A stretch of DNA of 41,573 bases, taken from the NCBI GenBank assembly GCA_903789595.1, contig CAIFEZ010000017.1, forward strand, positions 42,162-83,734, written 5' to 3'. The notes under the pieces are model-generated. The model had not been told where the DNA came from. It searched no databases and saw only the letters and a program-made list of their open reading frames with translations. Below, one piece after another: positions 7,911-16,181 of the stretch. The position numbers and the translations under genes are program-made. Every line of letters begins with the position of its first letter. Position 1 is the first letter of the stretch. Source of the stretch: an uncultured eubacterium 1-6. GTDB taxonomy: Bacteria > Bacillota > Clostridia > Lachnospirales > Lachnospiraceae.

Positions 7911-9653
7911 TCAGCGATAAGAAAGTATGCGGACCTGAAGACGGTTTCTTCCCTGCCAGGTATCAATCTCCGGATAATAGGTGACCGAGATCGCCCGTCC
8001 GGAAGCACGGCGCACGAATTCATCTGCGTCGCCGAACCAGACGGCATCCATCCTGTACCCGTTCCGGTCTTCCAGCTTCATCTTGCACACATTCCGGTTT
8101 TTCCCGAATACTCTGGGCGACTGGATCCGCATCTGACTTTCCGCGAAAACGGGGCGGGTATTGCCCTTGCCGCACGGCTCAAGCAGCCGCATCTGACGGA
8201 TCAGATCCTCCCGTATGTAGGCGACCGGCATCGCCACGTCGATGACCGTTTTCGGCGTCAACTGCTCCGGCGTGAGCGTGCACACCTCATTGATTCTCCG
8301 CCGAAATTCCCCGACCTTTTCTGCCGCAAGAGACACCCCGGCGGCCATAGGGTGCCCGCCGAATTTTGTGAAGACGTCCCGGATCTTGCAGAGCTCGTCA
8401 TACATGGAATATGTCTCTATCGAGCGTCCGGATCCTTTGACCTCATCCGTTCCGGTGAGGACAAAAGCCGGCCTGTAGTAATGCTCCCGCAGCCTTCCGG
8501 CAATGATGCCCGCAAGGCTCTGATGGCATTCCGGAAGATACACGACGATAACTCTGTCTTTTTTCAGGTCAGAGTCTTCTACCATCCCGAGCGCCTGCTC
8601 CAGTCCTCTGGCAGTCATATCCTTCCGGCTCGCGTTCAGGCTCACCAGATCGGCCGCCAGATCTCCGGCCTCCTTCGGATCATCTGTCAGAACCATCCGA
8701 AGGGCGCGCTCCGCGGTATCCAGTCTGCCGCTCGCATTCAGGCATGGCCCGAGCACAAACCCGATGTGGTAGGTTCCGATGTCCTCCTTGTCGATTCCGC
8801 ATTGCTCCGCGAGTGCGCAGAGTCCCGGGTTCGCGGTCCGGTGCAGGCGCTTCAGACCCTCGCGTACCAGAATCCGGTTTTCGTCCTTCAGGTCCATCAC
8901 GTCGCCGACCGTTGCGATAGCTGTAAATTCCAGAAGTTTTTCCTTTTCCTGTTCACGGTCGGGAAGCTCTGCACAGTCATACATATAGCAGATCAGCTTG
9001 AAAGCGACTCCCGCTCCGCACAGGCCGTCAAAGGGATAGGAATCATCCGCGCGGTGCGGATTGATCACCGCCTCGGCCGGCGGGAGGAGATACTCCTTGT
9101 CTCCCTTCTCTGTCTCACGGAAAGGGATGGCGTGATGATCCGTGACGACGGCCTTCATTCCGAGTTCATGTGCCAGACGGATCTGCTCCGCAGCGGCGAT
9201 TCCGTTGTCGCAGGTGACGATCAGATCGACGCCGTCCTCGTAAGCGTCCCGCACCAGGCTTTCATTCAGGCCGTATCCGTTCCGGATCCGGTCCGGGATT
9301 TTCACGGATACATCTGCGCCGAGCCTTCTGAGGCCCCTGATCAGAATGCAGGACGACATGATTCCGTCGATGTCGTAGTCTCCGATGATTCGTATCTTCC
9401 GTTTTTCGCGGATGGCATCAAAAATAACGCCGCTTCCTTTCTCTATATCCTTCATGCCGGACGGATCATACAGATCCGAAAGTCCTCCGTCCAGATATTT
9501 CCGGATTTTTTTCTCTGCGGTTTCCGGATCATCCTTTTCCGTAAAGACATCACGATTCCGGATCAGGCGCACAATCACCGGGTCCAGATGAAGTCTCGCG
9601 CCGATTCCGCTGAAATCCGCGCGCTTCGCGGCGACTACCCATTTTTCTTCCAT
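7911..9653 (-). CDS. recJ: Single-stranded-DNA-specific exonuclease RecJ
   Basis: 5'-3' ssDNA exonuclease of recombination and mismatch repair; 580 aa, matching the short RecJ form. DHH-family motifs are present: IIGDYDIDGIMSS (motif I), VTCDNG, VVTDHHAIP (DHH motif), and CLNASGRLDTAERAL. The DHHA1 nucleic-acid-binding glycine motif is FGGHPMAAGVSL, and the C-terminal OB-fold is at about 460-580 (FAESQMRIQSPRVFGK). The ATG at 9653 (MEEKWVV) is preferred over one 13 codons upstream because the family begins near here and AAGGA precedes it. It is separated from secDF by a strong hairpin, so expression may depend on partial read-through or an unseen promoter. Confidence 0.95.
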   Translation of the reverse strand: MEEKWVVAAKRADFSGIGARLHLDPVIVRLIRNRDVFTEKDDPETAEKKIRKYLDGGLSDLYDPSGMKDIEKGSGVIFDAIREKRKIRIIGDYDIDGIMSSCILIRGLRRLGADVSVKIPDRIRNGYGLNESLVRDAYEDGVDLIVTCDNGIAAAEQIRLAHELGMKAVVTDHHAIPFRETEKGDKEYLLPPAEAVINPHRADDSYPFDGLCGAGVAFKLICYMYDCAELPDREQEKEKLLEFTAIATVGDVMDLKDENRILVREGLKRLHRTANPGLCALAEQCGIDKEDIGTYHIGFVLGPCLNASGRLDTAERALRMVLTDDPKEAGDLAADLVSLNASRKDMTARGLEQALGMVEDSDLKKDRVIVVYLPECHQSLAGIIAGRLREHYYRPAFVLTGTDEVKGSGRSIETYSMYDELCKIRDVFTKFGGHPMAAGVSLAAEKVGEFRRRINEVCTLTPEQLTPKTVIDVAMPVAYIREDLIRQMRLLEPCGKGNTRPVFAESQMRIQSPRVFGKNRNVCKMKLEDRNGYRMDAVWFGDADEFVRRASGRAISVTYYPEIDTWQGRNRLQVRILSYR

Positions 9654-9752
9654 CCCTTGTTTTCCTTTCTCTGATTTATTACGACCGTGCATCCTCTTCC
9701 GCCTTGATCATGCGGATATCAGAAGAAGCCGCCGGCAGTACGCGAACGGAAA

Positions 9753-9775
9753 CAGGCACCCGATCCGGGTGCCTG
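9753..9775 (-). terminator. Hairpin terminator after secDF
   Basis: CAGGCACCCG (9753-9762) pairs perfectly with CGGGTGCCTG (9766-9775) around a 3-base loop. On the minus strand the stem is followed by only a short U run (TTTCC), so it may be leaky. It starts 7 bases after the secDF stop. Confidence 0.7.
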
Positions 9776-9781
9776 CTCAAA

Positions 9782-12097
9782 TCAGAACTTTCTGTTTCTG
9801 CCTTTTTTCGGTTTTACGCTCGAAAGTTCACTTCTGTCTTTTTTCACATACTTTCTTCTGCCTGTCCCGGGTGCATTTGCGGAGCCCGCCGATGCCGGCT
9901 GATTTCCTCCGGCAGCCCGTGAACCCGCCGTGCCCTGCACAGACGGCACGAGATCGTTTTTCCCGTTCCGGGTCTTCATCATGTACCACAGCGGTCCGGT
10001 AATGAAGATCGAGGAGTACGCACCGGCAACCAGACCGATAATGATCGGGAGCGCAAACGAGCGCACAGAGCTTACGCCCATGATGAACAGCACCACAATG
10101 GTGATGAGGGTCGTGATGTTCGAATACAAGCTTCGTGTCAGCGTCTGTGTGATGGACGCGTTGACAATTTCCCGATAACTGCTGGTTCCCTTCATGATCG
10201 GAATATTCTCGCGAACACGGTCGAAGATGACGATGGTCGAGTTGATGGAATATCCGAGAATCGTAAGCATAACAGCGATGAAGGTACTTCCCACTGCAGC
10301 CCTTGACCATACATAAAAGGCAACCACCACCAGAATATCATGGCACAGCGCCAGAACCGCACTGGACGCGAATCGGAAATCACGGAAGCGGACGAAGATG
10401 TAGAAGAGCATGCAGATAACGGAAATAATTACTGCCAGGATCGCATTTCTTCTCATTTCTCCGGAAATCGTGGAGGAAATGTTCTCCGCTGTAATCTTCG
10501 ACTCGTCGATCGTGCTGAAGTTCTTGGCAAGCACGTCATTCAGCTCCTGTCTTTTATCCGCATCAAGCTCCGTGGTCTTGATCACGACCTGATTGCTTCC
10601 GGAAATCTTCTGGAACTGAATATCGCTGTTGCCGGTCACCTTGGAGACAACCGGAGCCACCTCATTGTCCAGATCCGTAAGGCTCATCTCCTGCCCGAAA
10701 TCAACCGTCGTGGCAGTTCCGCCGATGAAATCCAGACTGTAATTCATCGCGTGCTTTCCCTTTGCGCTGTACATAATCATGCCGACCGGAACCGAGATCA
10801 TCAGGATCAGACCGATCGCCATGGTAATGGCTCTCTTCTCGACGAAGCGGAAGTTCTTCTTGTGCGTCGTCGTTCCGTAGAAACGCACATTCCGGATCCC
10901 CACGCCGTAAAACGCATAGCTCAGCCATCTGGACACCGCCAGAGCGGTGAACATCGACAGGATCGTTCCGATCGCCAGCGTCGTGGCGAATCCGCGGATC
11001 GTTCCGGTTCCCATGATATAGAGCACGGCGGCCGCGATCAATGTGGTGATCTGACCATCAAAAATAGCGGAAAACGCCTTGTGAAAGCCTGCCTTCAATG
11101 CCCGATACAGGCTGACACCGGTGGCAAGCTCCTCCCTCACGCGGGTATAGATAATGACATTTGCGTCTACCGCCATACCGATTGTCAGAATCAGACCCGC
11201 GATGCCGGGCAGCGTCAGGGTCAGATCAAAGGCATTCATGAATCCGAGATCCAGGAATGTGAAGACGACAAGAGCCCAGGCCGCAGCCACTCCGGACATC
11301 CGGAAGATGATGATCATGAAAAGCGCCACAAGCAGAAGACCAATCGCACCGGCTGTAATACTTGTCGTCAGTGCCTCCTGTCCCAGAGACGCGCCCACTA
11401 CGTTTGAATAGATTTCCTTCAGTTCCAGGGACAGCGATCCGATACGAATGAAGGACGCAAGCTTCTGTGCCTCCTCCAAAGAGCTCATGCCGGTGATCTG
11501 AGCCTTTCCGCCGCTGATCTCATTCTGTACCGTCGGCGAGCTGACGGTCTGGCCGTCGTAGATGATGGAGATCTTCTTGCCGATATTTGCCGCGGTCGCC
11601 TCCTGAAATTTTTCCGCTCCGGCGCTTGTCATCGTCAGCTCAACCACGTATTCACGCGCACCCGTGCTGGAGTTTGTCGTAGATACGCCCTGCGCATCCG
11701 CGATATCCGTGCCCTCAAGCACCGTATTCCCGCTTTCATCCTGAAATGTCAGGGAACCCGGCGTTCCGAGTGCGTCGAGAATCTCATTGGCATTTGTAAC
11801 GCCCGGAATCTCAACATTCATTCGGTTCAGCCCCTGCTGATAGACATTCGCCTCCGTACTGTATGTGGTAACCCTCTGCTGGAGCTTATAGATGGTATCC
11901 GCCATGTCCTCCGCGGACGGGTTAGCTTCCGTCGCTTCATATGTAATGCTGACACCGCCGGAAAGGTCCAGCCCGGTCCGGATATTCTTCATTGCTCCTG
12001 TGTGATGGCTGCCCCAGCCGAATATTACCGTATAGCCGAGAAGTACGGTAAGAACGGCAGTGATAAGCAGCACCGCAATGCTCTGTTTCTTTTTCAT
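9782..12097 (-). CDS. secDF: Fused protein translocase subunit SecDF
   Basis: SecD and SecF fused in one polypeptide (771 aa), as in Bacillus and many Clostridia. It is an RND-type, proton-driven accessory complex that helps SecYEG release exported proteins. SecD part: an N-terminal membrane segment, the motif GLDLSGGVSITYEA, the periplasmic P1 region, then six transmembrane segments with GMAVDANVIIYTRVREEL. The SecF part begins near residue 425: another membrane segment, YSLDFIGGTATTVDF, and the second RND block SINSTIVIFDRVREN. The C-terminus is a basic Lys/Arg-rich tail. The ATG at 12097 has GAGGG 9 bases upstream; a TTG three codons earlier is too close to that site. It starts 24 bases after scfB. 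Confidence 0.96.
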   Translation of the reverse strand: MKKKQSIAVLLITAVLTVLLGYTVIFGWGSHHTGAMKNIRTGLDLSGGVSITYEATEANPSAEDMADTIYKLQQRVTTYSTEANVYQQGLNRMNVEIPGVTNANEILDALGTPGSLTFQDESGNTVLEGTDIADAQGVSTTNSSTGAREYVVELTMTSAGAEKFQEATAANIGKKISIIYDGQTVSSPTVQNEISGGKAQITGMSSLEEAQKLASFIRIGSLSLELKEIYSNVVGASLGQEALTTSITAGAIGLLLVALFMIIIFRMSGVAAAWALVVFTFLDLGFMNAFDLTLTLPGIAGLILTIGMAVDANVIIYTRVREELATGVSLYRALKAGFHKAFSAIFDGQITTLIAAAVLYIMGTGTIRGFATTLAIGTILSMFTALAVSRWLSYAFYGVGIRNVRFYGTTTHKKNFRFVEKRAITMAIGLILMISVPVGMIMYSAKGKHAMNYSLDFIGGTATTVDFGQEMSLTDLDNEVAPVVSKVTGNSDIQFQKISGSNQVVIKTTELDADKRQELNDVLAKNFSTIDESKITAENISSTISGEMRRNAILAVIISVICMLFYIFVRFRDFRFASSAVLALCHDILVVVAFYVWSRAAVGSTFIAVMLTILGYSINSTIVIFDRVRENIPIMKGTSSYREIVNASITQTLTRSLYSNITTLITIVVLFIMGVSSVRSFALPIIIGLVAGAYSSIFITGPLWYMMKTRNGKNDLVPSVQGTAGSRAAGGNQPASAGSANAPGTGRRKYVKKDRSELSSVKPKKGRNRKF

Positions 12098-12121
12098 CTC
12101 ATTCAACCCTCTTGTTACAAA

Positions 12122-13519
12122 TCATCCATTTGTTCCGTCAATTTTCATCTCGGTGTTGCCCTCATCATCCGCGAGCGCCGCCTTGATCATCAGTGCACAC
12201 TCCACTCTCTTTCGCTGAAGCTCACATCCGATCCGGTAAACGTCATTGATCCCGCCAGTGAAGTTATAGGAATTCGCTGCGCAACCGCCGGAGCAGTAGA
12301 ATCTCGAAAAGCATGATGTGCACTCCGGCTTGGAATAGACATTCACCTTCTTGAATTCCTGCACGAGGTCCGGACGGGTGATCCCCGCATCCACATTTCC
12401 CAGGATAAATTCCGGATTGCCGTCGAACTGATGACAGGGATAGAGTTCTCCCCACGGCGAAACCGCCAGATACTCTCCGCCTGAGCCACAGCCCGAGAGC
12501 CGCTTGTACACGCACGGGCCGCCAGAAAGATCAATCATGAAGTGGAAGAAATTGAAGCCTCTCCCTTCCTTCGCCCGCCGGATCATTTCCTTCGCGAGAA
12601 TGTCGTACTGCTCGCAGATCTTCGGAATATCTTCCTCTCGGATTGCGTAGTCCTCGGTCGGCGGTGCCACAACCGGCTCCATTGATATTTGCTTGAACCC
12701 CAGGTCAGCCAGTGAAAGTACGTCAGCGGCAAAATCCAGATTATAATGAGTAAAGGTTCCCCTCACGTAGTATTTGTCCTGATGTCTTCTCTCGGCCCAT
12801 TCCCGGAACTTCGGGATGACGAGGTCATAGCTTCCCTTTCCGCCGCGGAAAGGACGCATATAATCATGGACCGATTTTCTTCCGTCCACAGACATGACCA
12901 CATTTCCCATCTCACGGTCGCAGAAATCCATGATTTCATCATTGACAAGAACCCCATTGGTCGTCAGCGTGAAACGGAATTTCTTGTTGCACTCCTTTTC
13001 CCGTGATCTGCCATATGCCACGAGATCCTTCACCACCTGCCAGTTCATGGTCGGTTCTCCGCCGAAGAAGTCCACCTCGAGGTTGTGCCGGTTTCCCGAA
13101 TTACGGATCAAAAAATCCAACGCCTTGCGCCCGACCTCGTATGACATCAGCCCCCGCTTCCCGTGGTATTCTCCCTCATCTGCAAAGCAGTAGCGGCAAG
13201 CCAGGTTGCAGTCGTGCGCGATCTGAAGACATAGAGCCTTGACCACAGTCGGCCGTTCCGAGAAATGCTCGATGGCTCCCCGATAGGAATCCTCCGAAAA
13301 AAGCATTCCCTGACGCTTCAGCATATCGCACTCGCTGATTGCCTCTGAGATATCCGCCGTATCATATCTGCCGGAAAGTTCCTCCTGAATCTGATCGTCG
13401 CTCTTTCCCTGATCCATCCCCTGAAGGACGTCATAGGTAAGATCATCGATGACGTGAACCGATCCGCTATTCACATCCAGGCAGATATTGTATCCGTTGT
13501 TTTTATATAAATGTATCAA
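12122..13519 (-). CDS. scfB: SCIFF peptide maturase, radical SAM/SPASM thioether-forming enzyme
   Basis: Radical SAM enzyme that installs Cys-derived thioether cross-links in the SCIFF (six Cys in forty-five residues) ranthipeptide precursor. The cluster motif is CNLACRYCF (CX3CX2C, about residue 105). A SPASM domain with multiple cysteines for auxiliary clusters lies at the C-terminus (CTSCFSRFYCSGGCAANSY and GCELQRKRVECALMIK). The N-terminus is HLYKNNGYNICLDVNSGSVHV, a PqqD-like precursor-recognition region typical of this family. The start is TTG with AGGAG 9 bases upstream. It is 105 bases downstream of the precursor gene scfA, with a hairpin between them, and immediately upstream of secDF. 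Confidence 0.95.
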   Translation of the reverse strand: MIHLYKNNGYNICLDVNSGSVHVIDDLTYDVLQGMDQGKSDDQIQEELSGRYDTADISEAISECDMLKRQGMLFSEDSYRGAIEHFSERPTVVKALCLQIAHDCNLACRYCFADEGEYHGKRGLMSYEVGRKALDFLIRNSGNRHNLEVDFFGGEPTMNWQVVKDLVAYGRSREKECNKKFRFTLTTNGVLVNDEIMDFCDREMGNVVMSVDGRKSVHDYMRPFRGGKGSYDLVIPKFREWAERRHQDKYYVRGTFTHYNLDFAADVLSLADLGFKQISMEPVVAPPTEDYAIREEDIPKICEQYDILAKEMIRRAKEGRGFNFFHFMIDLSGGPCVYKRLSGCGSGGEYLAVSPWGELYPCHQFDGNPEFILGNVDAGITRPDLVQEFKKVNVYSKPECTSCFSRFYCSGGCAANSYNFTGGINDVYRIGCELQRKRVECALMIKAALADDEGNTEMKIDGTNG

Positions 13520-13560
13520 AAAAGTTCTCTCCTAACTTCCACTAAAGTCTTACAAGAAGA

Positions 13561-13594
13561 AGGTGTTCCCGATCCGGACGGAACAGGAACACCT
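13561..13594 (-). terminator. Leaky hairpin between scfA and scfB
   Basis: AGGTGTTCC (13561-13569) and GGAACACCT (13586-13594) form a perfect 9-bp stem with a 16-base loop. On the minus strand it is followed by TCTTCTTGT rather than a solid U run. This suggests partial termination that would keep the precursor transcript in excess over the maturase transcript (inference). Confidence 0.6.
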
Positions 13595-13624
13595 CATGAC
13601 TGTACTTGTTCGGTTATGCAAAAA

Positions 13625-13771
13625 TTACTTCGCTGCATGCTCGCAGGTCTGGTTGCCTACGGTGCAGGATGTCTTGCATGCGGACTGACAGGATGTCTGG
13701 CACTCACCGCATCCGCCGTCCTTGACTGAGTTCTGAAGATTTCTTGTATTTAATGTCTTAATATGCTTCAT
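13625..13771 (-). CDS. scfA: Six-cysteine ranthipeptide SCIFF precursor
   Basis: 48-residue peptide, substrate of the neighbouring radical SAM maturase. It begins MKHIKTLNTRNLQNSVKDGG, the recognisable SCIFF leader, and its core carries six cysteines in CGECQTSCQSACKTSC and GNQTCEH. This composition is nearly invariant across Clostridia (known family property). Its function in the cell is not established. The ATG at 13771 has a strong GGAGG 6 bases upstream; the 15 codons of open frame before it have no family resemblance. A promoter with a perfect TATAAT lies about 50 bases upstream. The 3' end is followed by the leaky hairpin described separately. Confidence 0.95.
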   Translation of the reverse strand: MKHIKTLNTRNLQNSVKDGGCGECQTSCQSACKTSCTVGNQTCEHAAK

Positions 13772-13818
13772 TTTAAGCCTCCTCGTTATACTGATACCTC
13801 TTCCGGCACTTCTCAATG

Positions 13819-13846
13819 ATTATACCATAGCGCAAACTGTTTTAAA
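13819..13846 (-). promoter_or_regulatory. Promoter for scfA-scfB
   Basis: On the minus strand the -10 is TATAAT (13824-13819), a perfect match, with a candidate -35 TTTAAA (13846-13841) at 16-base spacing. The predicted start is about 40 bases upstream of the scfA ATG. Confidence 0.65.
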
Positions 13847-13861
13847 AGTTTTTTTTCATGC

Positions 13862-13914
13862 GGCGGGCTTCCGCGTGCGACGAGCCTGTCTGCGTTTTCG
13901 AAGAGCTTATACAG
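13862..13914 (-). repeat. Partial copy of the TIR-bearing repeat (family A, copy A2)
   Basis: The right half matches copy A1: CGTGCGACGAGCCTGTCTGCG, then TTTTCGAAGAGCTTATACAG, ending with the intact terminal repeat GCTTATACAG at 13905-13914. The left half is missing. As with hisS, the stop codon of the upstream minus-strand gene (TAA, 13909-13907) lies within the terminal repeat. Confidence 0.8.
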
Positions 13915-15889
13915 TAAGGTATACATCTGAAATGAAGCAGTTTTCTTCGCAGCGGAATTCGGCATTGCCGTCGTACATTGTCGCGATGTTGGCGATACTG
14001 GTCAGCCCGATGCCGACCTCCTCCCGTTTGCTTGAGATGTAGAAATGGCCCCATTTTCTCGGCCTTCCGGTCATGCTGTTCTCCATGTGGATCACCAGAT
14101 GTCCCATGTGCATGACCGCAGACAGGTTCACCTTCTTTTCAACGTTCCTGCCGCTGTCCGCAATTCTTTCTTCCGCCTCTACGACGTTCTCCAGAAGATT
14201 TCCGAATACCACGCACAGATTCTGCTCGACGCTTCGGGAGAGTTCTCTGGGCAGTGAAATATTGATGTTTACGGATGCCCCGACATTTCCCGCGGCTCTC
14301 GCATAGTAGCCGACCACGGCGTTTACAACCGGATTTTCCGTGTACCGGATATCTTTTCCGGTCGGTATCGCTTCCCTGAGCTGTGACAGATACTCTTTGA
14401 TCTCCGGAAGCTTCCCGGCATCGGCGAATTCCTTCAGCACAGTCAGCTGATGTCTGTAGTCATGCCGCTGCCTGCGAAGCTCCTTTTCATGCTCCAGCAG
14501 CGTGTCCTGATATTTTTTCTGCTCATCAATTTCGCGGTTCAGCAGAGACAGGCGGTATTCCTGTTCCTTCTCTCTTCGTGACAGCTGAATGGATTTCCGG
14601 ATCTGAAAGCCTCCGATCATACACATAAAAAATCCGAAGACCATGACTCCGTACACGAAATACTGGGAGCTCGAATATACCACAGCGTCTTTGTACCGGA
14701 CCAGTTCAGCAACACTGGCTGCTGAAAGGATCAGCATCGGTCCTACCCAGAGCATGCCGGTTTTGTTTTTGTACCGGACCGCTTCCACAAGCACAGCAAA
14801 CGTGAATGTGAATATAGACAATGGTATCAGGATCTGATACAAACGCGCGCTCTGCGTGAACATGACTGTTCCCGTCATCTGAAGGACAACACACAGAAGC
14901 ATGGAAATCATCAGAAAGATTCTCAGGAGAAACAGCGGTTTTTTCCGATGAAACTTGACGCTGTTCTCCAGCGTAAGCTCCAGCGGCAGGACCAGGCTGA
15001 AAAAGCTGATATAGCTCAACATGTACCACAGATTCGGGTCGTTGATGAAGAAAAGCGCCATATCGCAGTTCGAAAATCCCCACATTCCTGTCAGTGCAAT
15101 GAAAGTTCCGAGCCAGAGAAAGATGTACCCGCCGGGATCCATGCGGATGATGATCAAGGATACAAACACAAGGATGACACCGGCAAGAAACATGATGGCA
15201 CTTGCCGCGAGAACGCCTCCCGTCGTCATCGTATGATAGCGGACAAGGCCGGACTGATTGGACACCAGCAGCTGAGGAATGGAGATGGTGCTTCGGGTCT
15301 TCGGGAAGGTATACTGAAGAACCACGGTAATCTCGCCGGTTTCCCTGACCGGCACCATGTAAAACGCCGTTCCGGGATCCTTCATAAAGGAAGGCCGCTC
15401 ATCCTCTGCGCCGAACGAGTACATCTTCGAACCGTTCACATACACCGTGAGCGGCGCAAATGCTGTCCGCACCTCCACATAACAGTCATTTCTCTCATTG
15501 GTAAAGTGAAATTCGGCCTGAAGTGCAGTTTCTGATCCCTCCCTGCTGATTTTCGCCGGAAGTTTTACCGTCTCCTTGGACCCGTTGACGGTCACCTCCG
15601 CAGTATTCACTTTTCTCAGAGGAGCGGCTCCTCCGGTATATGAATCCGAGACGTAATACGGAATAACCCGCCATATCAGAATAAGGCAGCAGACACAGAA
15701 GGCCGCGAACCAGCCCCACCTGATCCGTCCGCCGAACCTGTCCCACCATTCTTTCCAATCGTCCGTCTTTAACAATGCCTGTTTCTCCCTTGATAAAATA
15801 TTATCGAATCGTATGCCGGAAGTTTTCAACAACTGCCATTTTAACATATTCTTGATGAAACGAACACCGATATCTGACTCTATGAACAT
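13907..15889 (-). CDS. Multi-pass membrane GHKL sensor histidine kinase
   Basis: Sensor kinase of 660 aa. A first membrane segment (about 50-72, WGWFAAFCVCCLILIW) is followed by an extracytoplasmic region of about 130 residues, predicted beta-rich (PLTVYVNGSKMYSFG). Seven hydrophobic segments (about 205-430) come next, then a coiled coil and the phosphoacceptor region RQRHDYRHQL, of the HPK10 type found in AgrC-like kinases. The ATPase has an N box NLLENVVEA and a G box VGIGLTSIANIATMYDG. The extracytoplasmic-domain-plus-7TM layout resembles 7TMR-DISM receptors; the ligand is unknown. The ATG at 15889 is preferred (GAGGGG just upstream) over a TTG 8 codons earlier. The cognate response regulator is immediately upstream, but a terminator and repeat B1 intervene. 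The last codons and stop (ACT GTA TAA) come from repeat A2. Confidence 0.88.
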   Translation of the reverse strand: MFIESDIGVRFIKNMLKWQLLKTSGIRFDNILSREKQALLKTDDWKEWWDRFGGRIRWGWFAAFCVCCLILIWRVIPYYVSDSYTGGAAPLRKVNTAEVTVNGSKETVKLPAKISREGSETALQAEFHFTNERNDCYVEVRTAFAPLTVYVNGSKMYSFGAEDERPSFMKDPGTAFYMVPVRETGEITVVLQYTFPKTRSTISIPQLLVSNQSGLVRYHTMTTGGVLAASAIMFLAGVILVFVSLIIIRMDPGGYIFLWLGTFIALTGMWGFSNCDMALFFINDPNLWYMLSYISFFSLVLPLELTLENSVKFHRKKPLFLLRIFLMISMLLCVVLQMTGTVMFTQSARLYQILIPLSIFTFTFAVLVEAVRYKNKTGMLWVGPMLILSAASVAELVRYKDAVVYSSSQYFVYGVMVFGFFMCMIGGFQIRKSIQLSRREKEQEYRLSLLNREIDEQKKYQDTLLEHEKELRRQRHDYRHQLTVLKEFADAGKLPEIKEYLSQLREAIPTGKDIRYTENPVVNAVVGYYARAAGNVGASVNINISLPRELSRSVEQNLCVVFGNLLENVVEAEERIADSGRNVEKKVNLSAVMHMGHLVIHMENSMTGRPRKWGHFYISSKREEVGIGLTSIANIATMYDGNAEFRCEENCFISDVYLTV

Positions 15890-15931
15890 TTCCCCTCGAT
15901 TAAGTCTGCGCAAACAGAATATTTACTCCAA

Positions 15932-16026
15932 CGAGATAAAACACGCTGCGCGAGTTTTATCTCGCTATCGCGACGCTCGCCGCACACGAATACTTCGCAT
16001 TCGGCTGCGGCTCACTGTTCGCGTAA
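15932..16026 (-). repeat. Structured terminator-linked repeat (family B, copy B1)
   Basis: The core at 15945-16026 closely matches 29094-29176, with about six differences in 82 bases. The conserved fold on the minus strand is an outer stem GCCGCA/TGCGGC enclosing CGAATGC-GAA-GTATTCG. This copy also has an 11-bp stem, CGAGATAAAAC (15932-15942) with GTTTTATCTCG (15954-15964). It begins directly at the U run of the terminator following the response regulator gene, and lies in the gap before the kinase gene. Confidence 0.8.
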
Positions 16027-16030
16027 AAAA

Positions 16031-16059
16031 GCGGATGTCCGAACAATGCAGACATCCGC
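16031..16059 (-). terminator. Bidirectional rho-independent terminator after the response regulator gene
   Basis: GCGGATGTC (16031-16039) pairs with GACATCCGC (16051-16059), an 11-base loop, flanked by A6 on the left and T5 on the right, so it can work on either strand. On minus it ends the response regulator transcript before the kinase gene. Confidence 0.85.
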
Positions 16060-16181
16060 TTTTTACAATTTTCGCAGGCATTTGAGCCGAATCCGCCCGC
16101 ACAAGATGTGAAGCGGTGAGGCGGGAATGCCTCGGCGGTCGATGAAACCGTTTTCATGGTATCGGATACCGGTACCTCTGT

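Noticed and set aside
9714-9781. A possible small gene between recJ and secDF
   Set aside because: The gap holds only the secDF terminator and the recJ leader; no frame has a start with a ribosome binding site.
13842-14054. Short open frames translating repeat family A as SSSKTQTGS-type peptides, at 13842-14054 and 208-417
   Set aside because: The similar peptides come from the shared DNA repeat read in one frame, not from a protein family. There is no ribosome binding site and they overlap real genes.
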